Assembly: GCF_021462225.1 (NCBI RefSeq)
Contig: NC_061806.1
Span: 1,488,001-1,552,000 of the forward strand
DNA from: Girardinichthys multiradiatus
Lineage: Eukaryota; Chordata; Actinopteri; Cyprinodontiformes; Goodeidae
DNA length: 64,000 nucleotides
Direction: 5' to 3'
A program made the translations under genes and the position numbers. Positions 23,102 to 33,580 of this stretch are shown here, piece after piece. Position 1 is the stretch's first letter. Each line of letters begins with the position of its first letter. The notes under the pieces are model-generated. The model searched no databases. It worked only from the letters and a program-made list of their open reading frames with translations, and had not been told where the DNA came from.

Positions 23102-24725
23102 CAGTGCCTTGCTAAAGTACTCGGCCTCCTTGAACTTTTCAACCTCTTGACACATTTCAGGCTTCAAACATAAAGATATAAAATTCTAATTTTTTGTGAA
23201 GAATCAACAACAAGTGGGACACAATCATGAAGTGGAATGAAATTTATTGGATGTGTCAAACTTTTTTAACAAATAAAAAACTGAAAAGTGGGGCGTGCAA
23301 TATTATTCGGCTCCCTTGCGTTAATACTTTGTAGCGCCACCCTTTGCTGCAATTACAGCTGCAAGTCGCTTGGGGTATGTCTCTATCAGTTTTCACATCG
23401 AGAGACTGAAATTCTTGCCCATTCTTCCTTGCAAAACAGCTCGAGCTCAGTGAGGTTGGATGGAGAGCGTTCGTGAACAGCAGTCTTGAGCTCTTTCCAG
23501 AGATTCTCGATTGGATTCAGGTCTGGACTTTGACTTGGCCATTCCAACACCTGGATACGTTTATTTGTGAACCATTCCATTGTAGATTTGGCTTTATGTT
23601 TTGGATCATTGTCTTGTTGGAAGATAAATCTCCGTCCCAGTCTCAGGTCTCTTACAGACTCCAACAGGTTTTCTTCAAGAATGGTCCTGTATTTGGTTCC
23701 ATCCATCTTCCCATCAATTTTGACCATCTTCCCTGTCCCTGCTGATGAAAAGCAGGCCCAAACCATGATGCTGCCACCACCATGTTTGACAGTGGGGATG
23801 GTGTGTTCAGGGTGATGAGCTGTGTTGCTTTTACGCCAAACATATCGTTTTGCATTGTGGCCAAACAGTTCGATTTTGGTTTCATCTGACCAGAGCACCT
23901 TCTTCCACATGTTTGGTGTGTCTCCCAGGTGGCTTGTGGCAAACTTTAAACGAGACTTTTTATGGAAATCTTTCAGAAATGGCTTATCTTGTCACTCTTC
24001 CATAAAGGCCAGATTAGTGCAGTGTACGACTGATTGTTGTCCTATGGACAGACTCTCCCACCTCAGCTGTAGATCTCTGCAGTTCATCCAGAGTGATCAT
24101 GGGCCTCTTGGCTGCATCTCTGATCAGTCTTCTCCTTGTTCGAGATGAAAGTTTAGAGGGACGGCCGGGTCTTGGTAGATTTGCAGTGGTCTGATCCTCC
24201 TTCCATTTCAATATGATTGCTTGCACAGTGCTCCTTGGGATGTTTAAAGCTTGGGAAATATTTTTGTATCCAAATCCAGCTTTAAACTTCTCCACAACAG
24301 TATCTCTGACCTGCCTGGTGTGTTCCTTGGTCTTCATGATGCTCTCTGTGCTTTGAACAGAACCCTGAGACTATCACAGAGCAGGTGCATTTATACGGAG
24401 ACTTGATTACACACAGGTGGATTCTATTTATCATCATCAGTCATTTGGGACAACATTGGATCATTCAGAGATCCTCACTGAACTTCTGGAGTGAGTTTGC
24501 TTCACTGAAGGTAAAAGGGCTGAATAATATTGCACGCCCCACTTTTCAGTTTTTTATTTGTTAAAATAGTTTGACACATCCAATAAATTTCATTCCACTT
24601 CACGATTGTGTCCCACTTGTTGATTCTTCACAAAACATTAGAATTTTATATCTTTATGTTTGAAGCCTGAAATGTGGCAAAAGTTCGAAAGGTTCAAGGG
24701 GGCCGAATACTTTCTGAAGGCACTG
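23102..24725 (-). mobile_element. Full-length Tc1-like element, second lineage
   Basis: A 1624-bp element with CAGTGCCTT at each end and TA duplicated at 23100-23101 and 24726-24727. The terminal repeats are about 214 bp (23102-23315) and 209 bp (24517-24725). They carry the inner and outer direct-repeat motif around 'tattcggc...ccttg', again the IR/DR layout. The transposase inside is frameshifted. The protein is of the Sleeping Beauty-like group and is unlike the element at 13.7 kb. Confidence 0.9.
23321..24337 (-). pseudogene. Tc1-like transposase with two frameshifts
   Basis: Translation begins at 24335-24337 and gives about 108 residues containing a helix-turn-helix (GYKNISQALNIPRSTVQAII) and the GRPS AT-hook-like motif. 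The frame is lost near 24014 and resumes near 23995. That second part carries the whole catalytic core: D in LWSDETKIELF, D in FQQDNDPKH, E in NPIENLW, and the HGGGSIMVWACF glycine box. It stops at 23386 because of another shift. The last 21 residues, ending in KGGATKY, are readable one frame over and finish at TAA (23321-23323). All catalytic residues survive, so the damage is limited to a few indels. As it stands the copy cannot make a full protein. Confidence 0.88.
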
Positions 24726-24727
24726 TA

Positions 24728-24815
24728 AATTAGCTGCTGCTCCAACATACTACACCATAGAAGATGGTTGATGCCTCCACGGGGTCAATAAAGGTCTTAA
24801 GGAGCGCCTCCTGAT
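24728..24815 (-). pseudogene. LINE reverse-transcriptase fragment (Rex1/L2-like)
   Basis: Minus-strand frame giving LLKTFIDPVEASTIFYGVVC followed by W and three serines. This is the segment after the fingers/palm in Rex1/L2-type LINE polymerases, and the same region appears in the longer relic at 29.9-30.9 kb. It abuts the right end of the Tc1-like element directly. Confidence 0.55.
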
Positions 24816-25094
24816 ATGTACAGGGTCCAGTCTGTAAGATTACCAGCAGTGACTATTTCCAGTTCAAGCTTGGGACCCTAATAGGAAAAAGCTGTAAAAT
24901 CTCTGTGCTAATAGGTAACAGAAAACACAATATTCCTCTCATTATGACTTTCTAAGTGGGAGCAGGGAGCATAGGAGAGGAGGAGGGGTGGCCACTATGT
25001 TTCATGATTCATTAAAGTGTTTACAGGCCTCCCAAATCCAAATCAAACTTTTTCAATGATTTTAATGATTGTCTATCTGTGTAATGTGTTGATT
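24816..25094. other. No gene seen
   Basis: Short unique-looking stretch between two LINE pieces. Nothing is recognised in it. Confidence 0.45.
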
Positions 25095-25200
25095 ACGAGT
25101 TTTTAATCATTGTGGGAGACCTTAACATCCATGTTGACATGGTCGGAGGCTGGACCCAGAGACAGTTTCTTTCCCTAAACTGTCTCTCTGATTAACACTT
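25095..25200 (+). pseudogene. LINE endonuclease fragment
   Basis: A plus-strand frame reads FLIIVGDLNIHVD, the GDxNxH motif of the apurinic-type endonuclease of LINEs. Only some 30 residues are left. About 140 bp later comes a LINE 3' tail, so the polymerase part has been deleted or the two pieces have separate origins. Confidence 0.5.
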
Positions 25201-25339
25201 AACAGTCAAAGTTCCCAGATCTCTACCATGCATTTTTGCACTAATTCAACAATGTCTTTCTCATTTGTAAAAACACTGTGTACATACATATTTACAAAAA
25301 TCGTATTTCCCTCTTATCTTTCTGTGAAAATAAATGTCC

Positions 25340-25425
25340 TCATTCAGAGCATAGTAGAACCGAAGCAAAATTCCTTGTTTGTGTGCACAAGTGTGGTGAA
25401 TAAAGCTGATTCTGATATCACCTGG
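25340..25425 (+). repeat. LINE 3' tail
   Basis: The sequence 'ccgaagcaaaattccttgtttg' and 'aataaagctgattctgat' matches the recurrent 3' end of fish L2/CR1-type LINEs, which finish in short tandem units instead of poly(A). Confidence 0.55.
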
Positions 25426-25789
25426 TTATTTAGTCAAAGTATCTGCTCCAGTAGCCAGCTTGCAGTCTGCTACCTAACGGAGACGCACCTCGTAGCTTGC
25501 TAACTGTCACAAACCTTAAGAGAGATGGGCCTTTCATCGCAGGAAATGTTTCTTGTTGGCCAAATTGTCTTGTTGCCCTTTGAGTGGGTTAAGGATGCCA
25601 GAAATGTGCCTCAGTCTTGGGCCAGCTCACACTAGCAGTTACCTCAAAACCTCTGGAATCATTTATCAAAATGAAGCCATTATTTATTGTAGGCAAGATA
25701 TAGGCCTATTATAACCTTTTAACAGAACAAAACTTTAAAAATGACACATTTTCAGTTTCAAAACAACAGGGTTCTTTCTAGTTCTTTCC
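25426..25789. other. No gene seen
   Basis: Short unique-looking stretch without recognisable features. Confidence 0.45.
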
Positions 25790-26003
25790 AGCCAGAGAGG
25801 CCAGACCGAGATGGTTTGGACATGTACAGAGGAGAGGCAGGAAGCCTAGAGGAACAATGAGGAGATTTATGGATGAAGTCAAAAGGCCAAGAAGGTGGTG
25901 GGTGTGAGAGTGGATGCAGAAGATAGAGTTAGATGGAGACAGATGACTCGCTGTGGTAACCCCTGAAAGGGAAAAGGTGAAAGAAAAAGAGGAAGAGAAA
26001 GAG
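25790..26003 (+). repeat. 3' end of a LINE (C-terminus and tail)
   Basis: Plus-strand text gives RPRWFGHVQRRGRKPRGTMR, the conserved C-terminal segment of a common fish LINE polymerase. It then passes into 'gatggagacagatgactcgctgtgg...cccctgaaagggaaaa', the usual 3' end of that family, and finishes in a GAAAGA-rich tail. Stops interrupt the frame, so only a 5'-truncated copy remains. Confidence 0.65.
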
Positions 26004-26841
26004 GGTTCTTTCTAGCTAAGAGAAAAAAATATAAGTTCAAATATGAGAATATTTTAATTTCCTTTCTCAGGGCAAAATCAATAATAAGGAGACAATTTAG
26101 CTGCCATTTAGAAAAATATATAATTGAAAAGTGTTTCCCTGTTTGGCACAACAGTAGACAAGATAACAGTATAACTGTTCATCCCCTTAATTGGCGTGTG
26201 TACCTTTGATTCATTTATGTCAGTATTTTATTGTTATAGCTAATCTTTAGTGTGCCACTGTATGCTTCCAATTACTTGTCAGTTTAATGTTAATACAAAT
26301 AAATGTTACTACTGAGGGACAAATAAACGATCACTCTGTACATGAATTGTGTTTCAGAACAAACATGGATCTGGTGAATACAATAATGATTTTGTACAGT
26401 GTCAACCAGAATCTGGTTCCTGAAAATATATTCAGCAGCAGTCCTGTACAGTTTCCTTCTTTCTGGTCATTTTGCAAACTATTTTTGGAAGTGATGAACT
26501 ACAGCAGCAGAGTGGGCTGCTACAGGTTCCACGTTTTTCTACTATAATCGTCAGCTTTAGTCTGGCTCTACCATAACCTGTGATATTATAAGCTACATTA
26601 GCCTTTCCAAATTAACGGAGGAGTAATGGAGGGGGTCACCGGTCATTGCTTCACTATTTTGTAGCAGACTGAGCCGTCAGCTGATTTACGCTTTCCTGCG
26701 TTGATTCGTACCTTAGAACAGAACGCTGCGTGATTAGAGCAGAGTGCTGCGTCCAGCTTTGTGGAAAACAACTGCTGGGACAACGTATGCCTTTTATCAC
26801 AAAAGTTCTTTTTGACCAACAAAGTAAAGGAAGTTTCATCA
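26004..26841. other. No gene seen
   Basis: Overlapping frames at 26643-26864 (minus) are in different frames and without domains. Confidence 0.45.
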
Positions 26842-27590
26842 TGATTCTGGGCTGTCTGCATCATCCCTGTCTGCTGCTCTGGCCACGGAGATTGCTTTCA
26901 CCTGCTCCTTCTCAGTCTGCTCCCAATCAGACCTCACTCGCTTCACCTGTGCATCTTGCTTTAAAAGCAGGACACCTACAGACAGACACTGCTAGATTTT
27001 CAAAAGCCTTTGTGTGAGTAGTGTCCTTCCTTGTATGCCTGCCTGATCTGATCTCATTTTTGCCTCACAGATTTTCCTGTTCTGCCTTGCCCACATCGGA
27101 TACCACACTGGCTTCTGTTTTCTGGACACAACCCTGCATCTGCCTCCTGACCAATCCTCCCTGCCTACCCTGGACTAAGATTCAAGCTTCTCCCTCTGAT
27201 CCTGCTGCCCTTGTATGCTCTCACGGCTCTGACCCAGTTTCTGTCCCCCGACCACCACAACCTGCTCAGTCACCGAGCTCACAAACCTGAGATCATGTGG
27301 GGCGTTTCCCAGCAGTTACCCCATCAACTCTGAGGAGCCGGAACTCAACTTCCTGATTCTTTAACGGGTTCTGAGAAGGTTGGTGGCTTTTTCTCTTAGT
27401 AAAATATTATTCTCAGTTCTCTGCTCTGCCACTAACCCATCTGTCTGCCTTCAGAGGTTCCTGAGTCTGCCGCTGAGGGCTTCCTGCCGATCCCCATCCC
27501 AGAGCTTTTAATAAACCTTTTGAATCTTACCTGTTGTGTTTGGCTGAAATTTCGGGTCCTCGGTGTTATCAGTTTATGGTTCATCACTTC
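26842..27590 (+). repeat. Probable retroelement LTR or end repeat
   Basis: The block is C/T-rich on the plus strand and balanced in GC compared with its flanks. It contains a TATA-like 'ctttaaaagcagg' near 26960 and ends with 'cttttaataaaccttttgaatc' (about 27505) and 'cctgttgtgtttggctg'. This looks like a transcription unit with a poly(A) signal, as in LTRs of dispersed fish elements. The P/S-rich open frames at 26730-27290 follow from the composition. No matching partner and no target duplication were found. Confidence 0.35.
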
Positions 27591-28365
27591 ATAGGTTCTA
27601 GCCAAATAACCAATACCTTCAGAGACTTAAACATGACATTAATGAAAATTGTACTTTTCGTGAAACTGATAGGGGAACAGTGATTCATTTATTTATTTTG
27701 GTATTGCTCGCTTACAAAACATCTTTGGAGCAAACTTTCATGTTTTATTTCTGATGTTTACTCACTCATTTTTAACTAAACTAAATTATCACTTTTATCT
27801 TACCAACCCGCTACTTCTCCATAAATCCAAATTTGCAAAATTTCATCGAATTACTTTTGTATTTAAAGCATTATGTTTTCTCAGTAATGGACAGTAAGAA
27901 TAAAAAAGCTTGCAAAAACATGTAATCTTTTTAAACACTTTAAGATACTTCAATTTGAAACCGCTGCCATTTTGTGTTAACGGCATATTAAAGTTGTATC
28001 CTTCATTTTCCTGTCAACTTGATGTGTACAATGCTCCATTTTATTGCTCTCATGGCATTTGAACTTAAAACATCAGTGTTGGATCATTAGCTTTTAATGT
28101 GACAGAGCTAGCATGCAACATTGTTCTGTAGTTTGTTTTCTCCTGCTGGTCCGTGTCATTGAAAAAGTAACTCCGAACAACGCTTTGTGTTTGACTTGTC
28201 GGCTAAAGAGGTTAGCATATGTTTTTTTTCTCTGGCTCCACTCACCGCGTTAAAACATCCAGCAGGGCTGCTGTAGGAAGAAATGCAACAATTTGGGCAA
28301 AGAAGTTCAGTTTTGACAATTTTGACACAAATGAGTATCTTTAAATAATTCTTTTTTTTATTTAT
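27591..28365. other. AT-rich, no gene seen
   Basis: Nothing recognisable. It ends exactly where the truncated Tc1-like copy begins. Confidence 0.5.
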
Positions 28366-29261
28366 AGCCTGTGGCACTGCTGAGGTCTTATGGAGGCCCA
28401 GGATGCTTCGATAGCGGCCTTTAGTTCATCCAGAGTGTTGGGTCTTGAGTCTCTCAACGTTCTCTTCACAATATCCCACAGATTCTCTATAGGGTTCAGG
28501 TCAGGAGAGTTGGCAGGCCAATTGAGCACAGTGATACCATGGTCAGTAAACCATTTACCAGTGGTTTTGGCACTGTGAGCAGGTGCTAGGTCGTGCTGAA
28601 AAATGAAATCTTCATCTCCATAAAGCTTTTCAGCAGATGGAAGCATGATGTGCTCCAAAATCTCCTGATAGCTAGCTGCATTGACGCTGCCCTTGATAAA
28701 ACACAGTGGACCAACTCCAGCAGCTGACACGGCACCCCAGACCATCACTGACTGTGGGTACTTGACACTGGACTTCTGGCATTTTGGCATTTCCTTCTCC
28801 CCAGTCTTCCTCCAGACTCTGGCACCTTGATTTCCGAATGACATGCAGAATTTGCTTTCATCCGAAAAAAGTACTTTGGACCACTGAGCAACAGTCCAGT
28901 GCTGCTTCTCTGTAGCCCAGGTCTGGGGAAAGCGGCACCTGTAGCCCATTTTCTGCACACGCCTGTGCACGGTGGCTCTGGATGTTTCTACTCCAGACTC
29001 AGTCCACTGCTTCCGCAGGTCCCCCAAGGTCTGGAATCGGCCCTTCTCCACAATCTTCCTCAGGGTCCGGTCACCTCTTCTCGTTGTGCAGCGTTTTCTG
29101 CCACACTTTTTCCTTCCCACAGACTTCCCACTGAGGTGCCTTAATACAGCACTCTGGGAACAGCCTATTCGTTCAGAAATTTCTTTCTGTGTCTTACCCT
29201 CTTGCTTGAGGGTGTCAATAGTGGCCTTCTGGACAGCAGTCAGGTCGGCAGTCTTACCCAT
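28366..29261 (-). pseudogene. Truncated Tc1-like transposase (299-residue frame)
   Basis: The frame begins at the same methionine as the 334-residue enzyme at 13971-14975 and differs from it by only about seven substitutions. Two lesions matter. Fourteen residues (114-127 of the intact enzyme, from VKPLL to QKSL) are missing through an in-frame 42-bp deletion, flanked by the short repeat CAGGTC/GACCTGG. The last 22 residues are absent because the element is cut at 28366; the frame ends by chance in flanking DNA. The DDE residues are all present. The deletion removes the linker between DNA-binding and catalytic domains, so function is unlikely. Confidence 0.88.
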
Positions 29262-29389
29262 GATTGGGGTTTTGAGTGATGAACCAGGCTGGGAGTTTTA
29301 AAGGCCTCAGGAATCTTTTGCAGGTGTTTAGAGTTAACTCGTTGATTCAGATGATTAGGTTCATAGCTCGTTTAGAGACCCTTTTAAAG

Positions 29390-29589
29390 ATATGCTAATT
29401 TTGTGAGATAGGAATTTTGGGTTTTCATGAGCTGTATGCCAAAATCATCCGTATTAAGACAATAAAAGACCTGAAATATTTCAGTTAGTGTGCAATGAAT
29501 CTAAAATATATGAATGTTAAATTTTCATCATGACATTATGGAAAATAATGAACTTTATCACAATATGCTAATATTTTGAGAAGGACCTG
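29390..29589. repeat. Right terminal inverted repeat of the truncated Tc1 copy
   Basis: Nearly identical to 15104-15303, including the outer and inner direct-repeat motifs. It has no partner on the left side. Confidence 0.85.
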
Positions 29590-29591
29590 TA

Positions 29592-29889
29592 CAGACATGA
29601 CTCCTGCTGCGAGCTGCTGACAGGGATGTGAGAGGGAAGTCAAATAAAGAATGAGGTAATTCTATTAGCCCAAACTTAATTTTCATTTAAAATTTCAGCA
29701 TCTGAAATTCAGCACCACTCTAAGACATTAGCATGAGCTGCTGTGGTGCATCCTCTGTCATTATTAGACTTGTTAGCAAAGAATTAAAAAGATGAGGTCA
29801 ATTTGCCTCCAATTTGTATCCATATATGTAACCATAACATTTCAGGTTATGTATTTAGGTATTTCAATAAATAGATGGAGTTGATAAAT
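29592..29889. other. No gene seen
   Basis: Unique AT-rich stretch between a Tc1 end and a LINE relic. A short duplicated 'aaatggagttg' phrase occurs near 29873-29905. Confidence 0.45.
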
Positions 29890-30980
29890 AAATGGAGTTG
29901 GAGTTGAAGATGCCATCATACACCTGCTTCAACAGACCCAATGTCATCTGGACAAAGCCAGCAGCACTGTGAGGATCATGTTCTTTGATTTCTCCAGAAC
30001 ATTTAATACAATCCAACCTGATTTGCTTTGTCAGAAACTCCAGAAGACTCAGGTGGAGGCCTCAACAATCTCCTGGATCAAAGACTACCTGGCAAACAGA
30101 CCACAGTTTGTGAGACTGAAGGGTTGTGAGTCTAACCAGGTGGTCAGCAGCACAGGAGCACCACAGGGGATTGTCCTCTCACCACTCTTCTTCACTCTGT
30201 ACACCTCAGACTTCCAGTACAATAAATACTTGGATGATTCTGCAGTCGTGGGGTGGATCAGAGATGGACAAGTTCAGGGAGCTGGTGGACCGCTTTGTGG
30301 CATGGTGTGAAAACAATCATCTCATCTTTAATGGAATAAAACAAAGGAGATGATTGTAGATTTTGAGAGAAACAGGAATAGGTCAGATACTATTTCCATC
30401 ATGGGAGAAGAAGTGGAGGTGGTGGAGGAGTATAAATACCTCGGGGTTCACCTGGACAACAGACTAGAGTGGAGATGCAACTGTGAAGCCATCTACAAGA
30501 AGGGACAGAGCAGACTGTACTTCTTGAGGAAGCTTAGGTCCTTTGGTGTTTCCAGCATGATGCTGCATATCTTCTATAAGTCTGTTGTAGAGAGTGTGAT
30601 CTCTTCTGCCATCATCGGCTGGGGTAGCAGCATCAGAACCAGGGACTTAAAAAAGCTCAACTAGCTGATAAAGAAGGCTGGCTCTGTTCTGGGGACTCCT
30701 CTGGAACTTCTGGAGATCATTGTGGAAAGAAGGATTCTTCATAAAATGAAGAACATTATGGAAAACCGTGAGCATCCTCTTAATGAGAATGTCCTACAAC
30801 AACAGAGTGTCTTCAGTCAGAGGCTTCTTCAGATCTGCTGTAAGGCAGACCACTACAGGAGATCCTTCCTGCCCACAGTCATCAGCATCTACATCGGCTC
30901 TTTGAAGAAATCTGCATAATATGAGCTACAACATTGAGTTTCCATTTGGAATTAATAAAGTATTTGAATTTGAATTGAAT
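29890..30980 (+). pseudogene. Rex1/L2-like LINE reverse transcriptase, 5'-truncated and broken
   Basis: The plus-strand reading covers the polymerase palm onward. FFDFSRTFNTIQPDLL holds the first conserved aspartate region, then SSTGAPQGIVLSPLFFTLYT follows, and YLDDSAVVG corresponds to the catalytic xxDD box, with several residues missing just before it. Later YKYLGVHLDNRLEW and SRLYFLRKLRSFGV are typical of the Rex1/L2 group. Breaks are a frame change near 30260 and back near 30345, and a TAG at 30662-30664. The endonuclease and the N-terminal half are absent. The 3' end at about 30945-30980 is 'attaataaagtatttgaatttgaat', a short-repeat tail typical of these elements. The copy is dead. Confidence 0.82.
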
Positions 30981-30984
30981 ATGA

Positions 30985-31320
30985 GTGACCTTGTCTGCAG
31001 ACATTAAATTGCCATTTGCTTCTCTCAAAGCTAAACTGGACACAGTACAAGCTACAGTAAACGACCTGGGCGTCCGAATCGCGAGCCTGAAGACCAACGG
31101 TAACATGACAGATGAACTGTACAGGCCTTCAAAGCATCATATGCCACCATATCTGAAGCTTCTACTAAGCCCAAGGACAAGAATATCGACTTAGAGGGAA
31201 GTAGCTGCTGGAAGAACATCAAGATTACAGGAAGACTAGGCTCACTAAAGACAGGTTTTCCATCCCTCCATGGGATGCCACATTGTTTTTCTCCCAACTA
31301 CTGAACCCAGACAACAGTAC
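30985..31320 (+). pseudogene. L1-like LINE ORF1 relic
   Basis: One frame reads SLKAKLDTVQATVNDLGVRI, a coiled-coil segment. After a shift another frame reads ATISEASTKPKDKNIDLEGS and WKNIKITG. A third gives DATLFFSQLL. Together they follow the order of the coiled coil, the link and the RNA-binding start of fish L1-type ORF1 proteins. At least two frameshifts break it. It starts directly after the tail of the Rex1/L2-like relic. Confidence 0.6.
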
Positions 31321-32104
31321 ACCATATTTTCTCCTCCTGACTGGATAAATCACTTTATGAAATTAAATTGAAGATGGAGACTGCTATCATTACTTTTTTT
31401 GGGTAGTCATTGTGTAATACATTAATGTACAAATTTGTTGTTCCAGCGTTGCTTCAGGGTTTAATAATTTTCAACCCTTAATAAAATAAAAGTGAGGCAA
31501 TACCCGTGAAGCTAATTTCTCACTGAAGGGCAGAAATGTCTCTCCAACTCACCAATGCACTGCTGTAAAAGTATTTTTTTCCTTCAAGATTCCCTCTGAT
31601 TTCGCCTACTGTCATGGTTAAATTATTTAGCTCATACATATTTTAATATCAAACAAAGTTTTCATACGATTGTTACATTTACTAGAAGAAAAAAGATATT
31701 CAAAAGAATGTAGTTCTATGTAAAATAGTAAGTGCCACTTTGTTTATAAATCAACAATGATTAAAAACATTTTTTGAAAGGTAAGTTCAGTTTCACTAGC
31801 CATACTTAGTCTTGATTACTGCGAGACTGGTAGAATCAAGAAATCCCTTCAATAGAACCTGTCTGACAACATTATTAGGCTGAAAGATCTAAAAAGCAAC
31901 GCATCATGACCTCAGATGAAGAAATTTAAGAACAGATGAGAAAAAGTCACTGACATCTATTGGTCTAGAAAGCATTTCAAAACAATATCTACAGATTTCA
32001 TTCAAAGGAAAAAAATTATCAGAACCAACTTGGCCCAACACGTGTGCCACCATTGGCGCTACGACCCAAAATTTGTGGTATCAGAAAATGAGCCTTTAGT
32101 TATA
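31321..32104. other. AT-rich, possibly the degraded start of a Tc1 relic
   Basis: No gene is seen. The right half precedes a recognisable Tc1-like relic and may belong to it, but I cannot align it by eye. Confidence 0.4.
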
Positions 32105-32720
32105 TCATTGTGGAGGAATCCTGGACCACTCTTCTTTGCAGAATTGTTTTTATTTAGTCAGATTAAATGCTTTTCAAGCACTAATAAACAGTTTAAAGTA
32201 ATCTCAATCTGTCCAGATTTTGACAAGGCCACTTCAAAACCTTAATCTTGATATTTTTGAGCCATTCAGAGGAGGACGTCCTTGGGTGATTTAGATCTTT
32301 GTCCTGCTGCTTAACCCAAGTGTCCCAATGCGGTCACAAACTGAAAACCCAGATATTCTCCTCCAAGAAATTCATGGTTCCATCAATTAGTCCACTTCAT
32401 CCAGGTCCTGAAGGATCAATGTAGCCCCAGATAGTTTGCTAAGATCAAGTTTGACTGTTACACCAGATGTAACAGGACATACACCTGCCAAAAAGTTCCA
32501 CTTTTGTCTTATTAGTCAAGTGACTACTTTCCCAAAAGCTTTGGCAATCATCTAGATGTTTTTGGCAAATGCGGGATGGGTATTCTTGGTAGGCAATCTT
32601 TTTTGGCATTGGAACTCCTCCATGAATGCCATTTTTGCCATTTATGACTCCTTGTGCTGGCTTTGCAGCAGGAAGCTATTGAAAATCTCTCAATGGTCAT
32701 CACAAGCAGAAAGTTTTGAA
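32105..32720 (-). pseudogene. Tc1-like transposase relic
   Basis: The plus-strand text follows, in order, phrases recurrent in a fish Tc1 family: 'ggaccactcttctttgcagaattg', 'gccattcagaggagga', 'aagaaattcatggttccat', 'gttacaccagatgtaacagga', 'aaagttccacttttgtctt'. Read on the minus strand these are the catalytic-domain segments between the two aspartates and the DNA-binding side. Stops and indels occur throughout. The same lineage is seen at 8355-8605. Confidence 0.6.
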
Positions 32721-33514
32721 ATTATCCATTTATAAACCAAACAGCTCTGTGAATACTGTGTTTATGTGCATGACTGCACATGTGGATTCTTGAAAATTGC
32801 ATGTTTATAGCAGCCTGTGCTTTTTCCCACTCTGTCAGCACTCTGGTTTGACAGAAAGCTGCAAATGAAAGAACAGGGCAATATTACTGGGTGTTTGCTT
32901 GGCACTTTTCCCCGTCTGTCTGTCTGTCACTCCTGCTCAGCATCAGGGCCACTTAAATGAGATGTTCTGATGGCTCCTCTGTCACATCAGCTGCACAGCG
33001 GGAAGACTGACTGATGGCCTGGACAGCAAAGATTTATGGGCTGGTGAGCATGAAGCTGTATACCACAAAAATAGGAGAACCTGTCTTTGTGTGCATTAGA
33101 AGGTAAAGGGAGGAAGGAAAATGCCTGCCTCTATGGAGGATTTGCTATTGTGGATGCACATTTATGGCAACCAGGAAGAAAGAGGTGCCTTCAAGCATTC
33201 CTGTTTATCTGACTGTGTAGCTTGTAGTTAGAGTGTGCTGGAGCTTCAGCTGGGGTTTTTCAAAAAACATATGCAGACAAGAGTTCTCTGTTTAACTTGG
33301 TTTAAGAGGAGGGTGGTCAATCAGACTCGTGCCTTTTGACAGTTAGCAACAGCACACTTCTCATGATCAGCTGATTTTCTAGGACAGCTTTGTTTCTGCC
33401 ATAGAGCATTCAACAAGGAGGAAATTCCTCCTTACATGCTTTAATTTGTTGTCTCTTTCTGCCTTTCTAGTTGTCACCTTATATTGTAGAGCGATTGTGT
33501 TGTTTTATGTTTCT
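32721..33514. other. Unique sequence, no gene seen
   Basis: A short (GTCT) run lies near 32912-32926. The stretch 32820-33060 has balanced composition and no repeats. Its function is unknown. Confidence 0.45.
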
Positions 33515-33580
33515 TCAGCTGGCTGTGAGGAAAATTTCCCTTCAGGGACAACAGTAAACTTATACTGATACTGATCTTAC
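33515..33580 (+). repeat. LINE/SINE 3' tail
   Basis: The text 'aaaatttcccttcagggacaacag' followed by 'ctgatactgat' resembles the common fish LINE terminus 'gaatttcccttcggggacaataaag' with a short tandem end. Confidence 0.45.

Larger units (their letters stand above)
28366..29589 (-). mobile_element. Left-truncated Tc1-like element, same family as 13.7 kb
   Basis: The right terminal repeat (29390-29589, 200 bp) and everything up to the last part of the transposase are very close to the copy at 13694-15303, and TA follows at 29590-29591. The left side is lost: homology starts at 'agcctgtggcactgc' (28366), cutting off the transposase C-terminus and the whole left terminal repeat. Without a left end it cannot be mobilised as a normal unit. 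Confidence 0.9.

Noticed and set aside
26730..27290. Proline/serine-rich frames
   Set aside because: Composition effect of a C/T-rich LTR-like repeat. No start context and no homology recognised.
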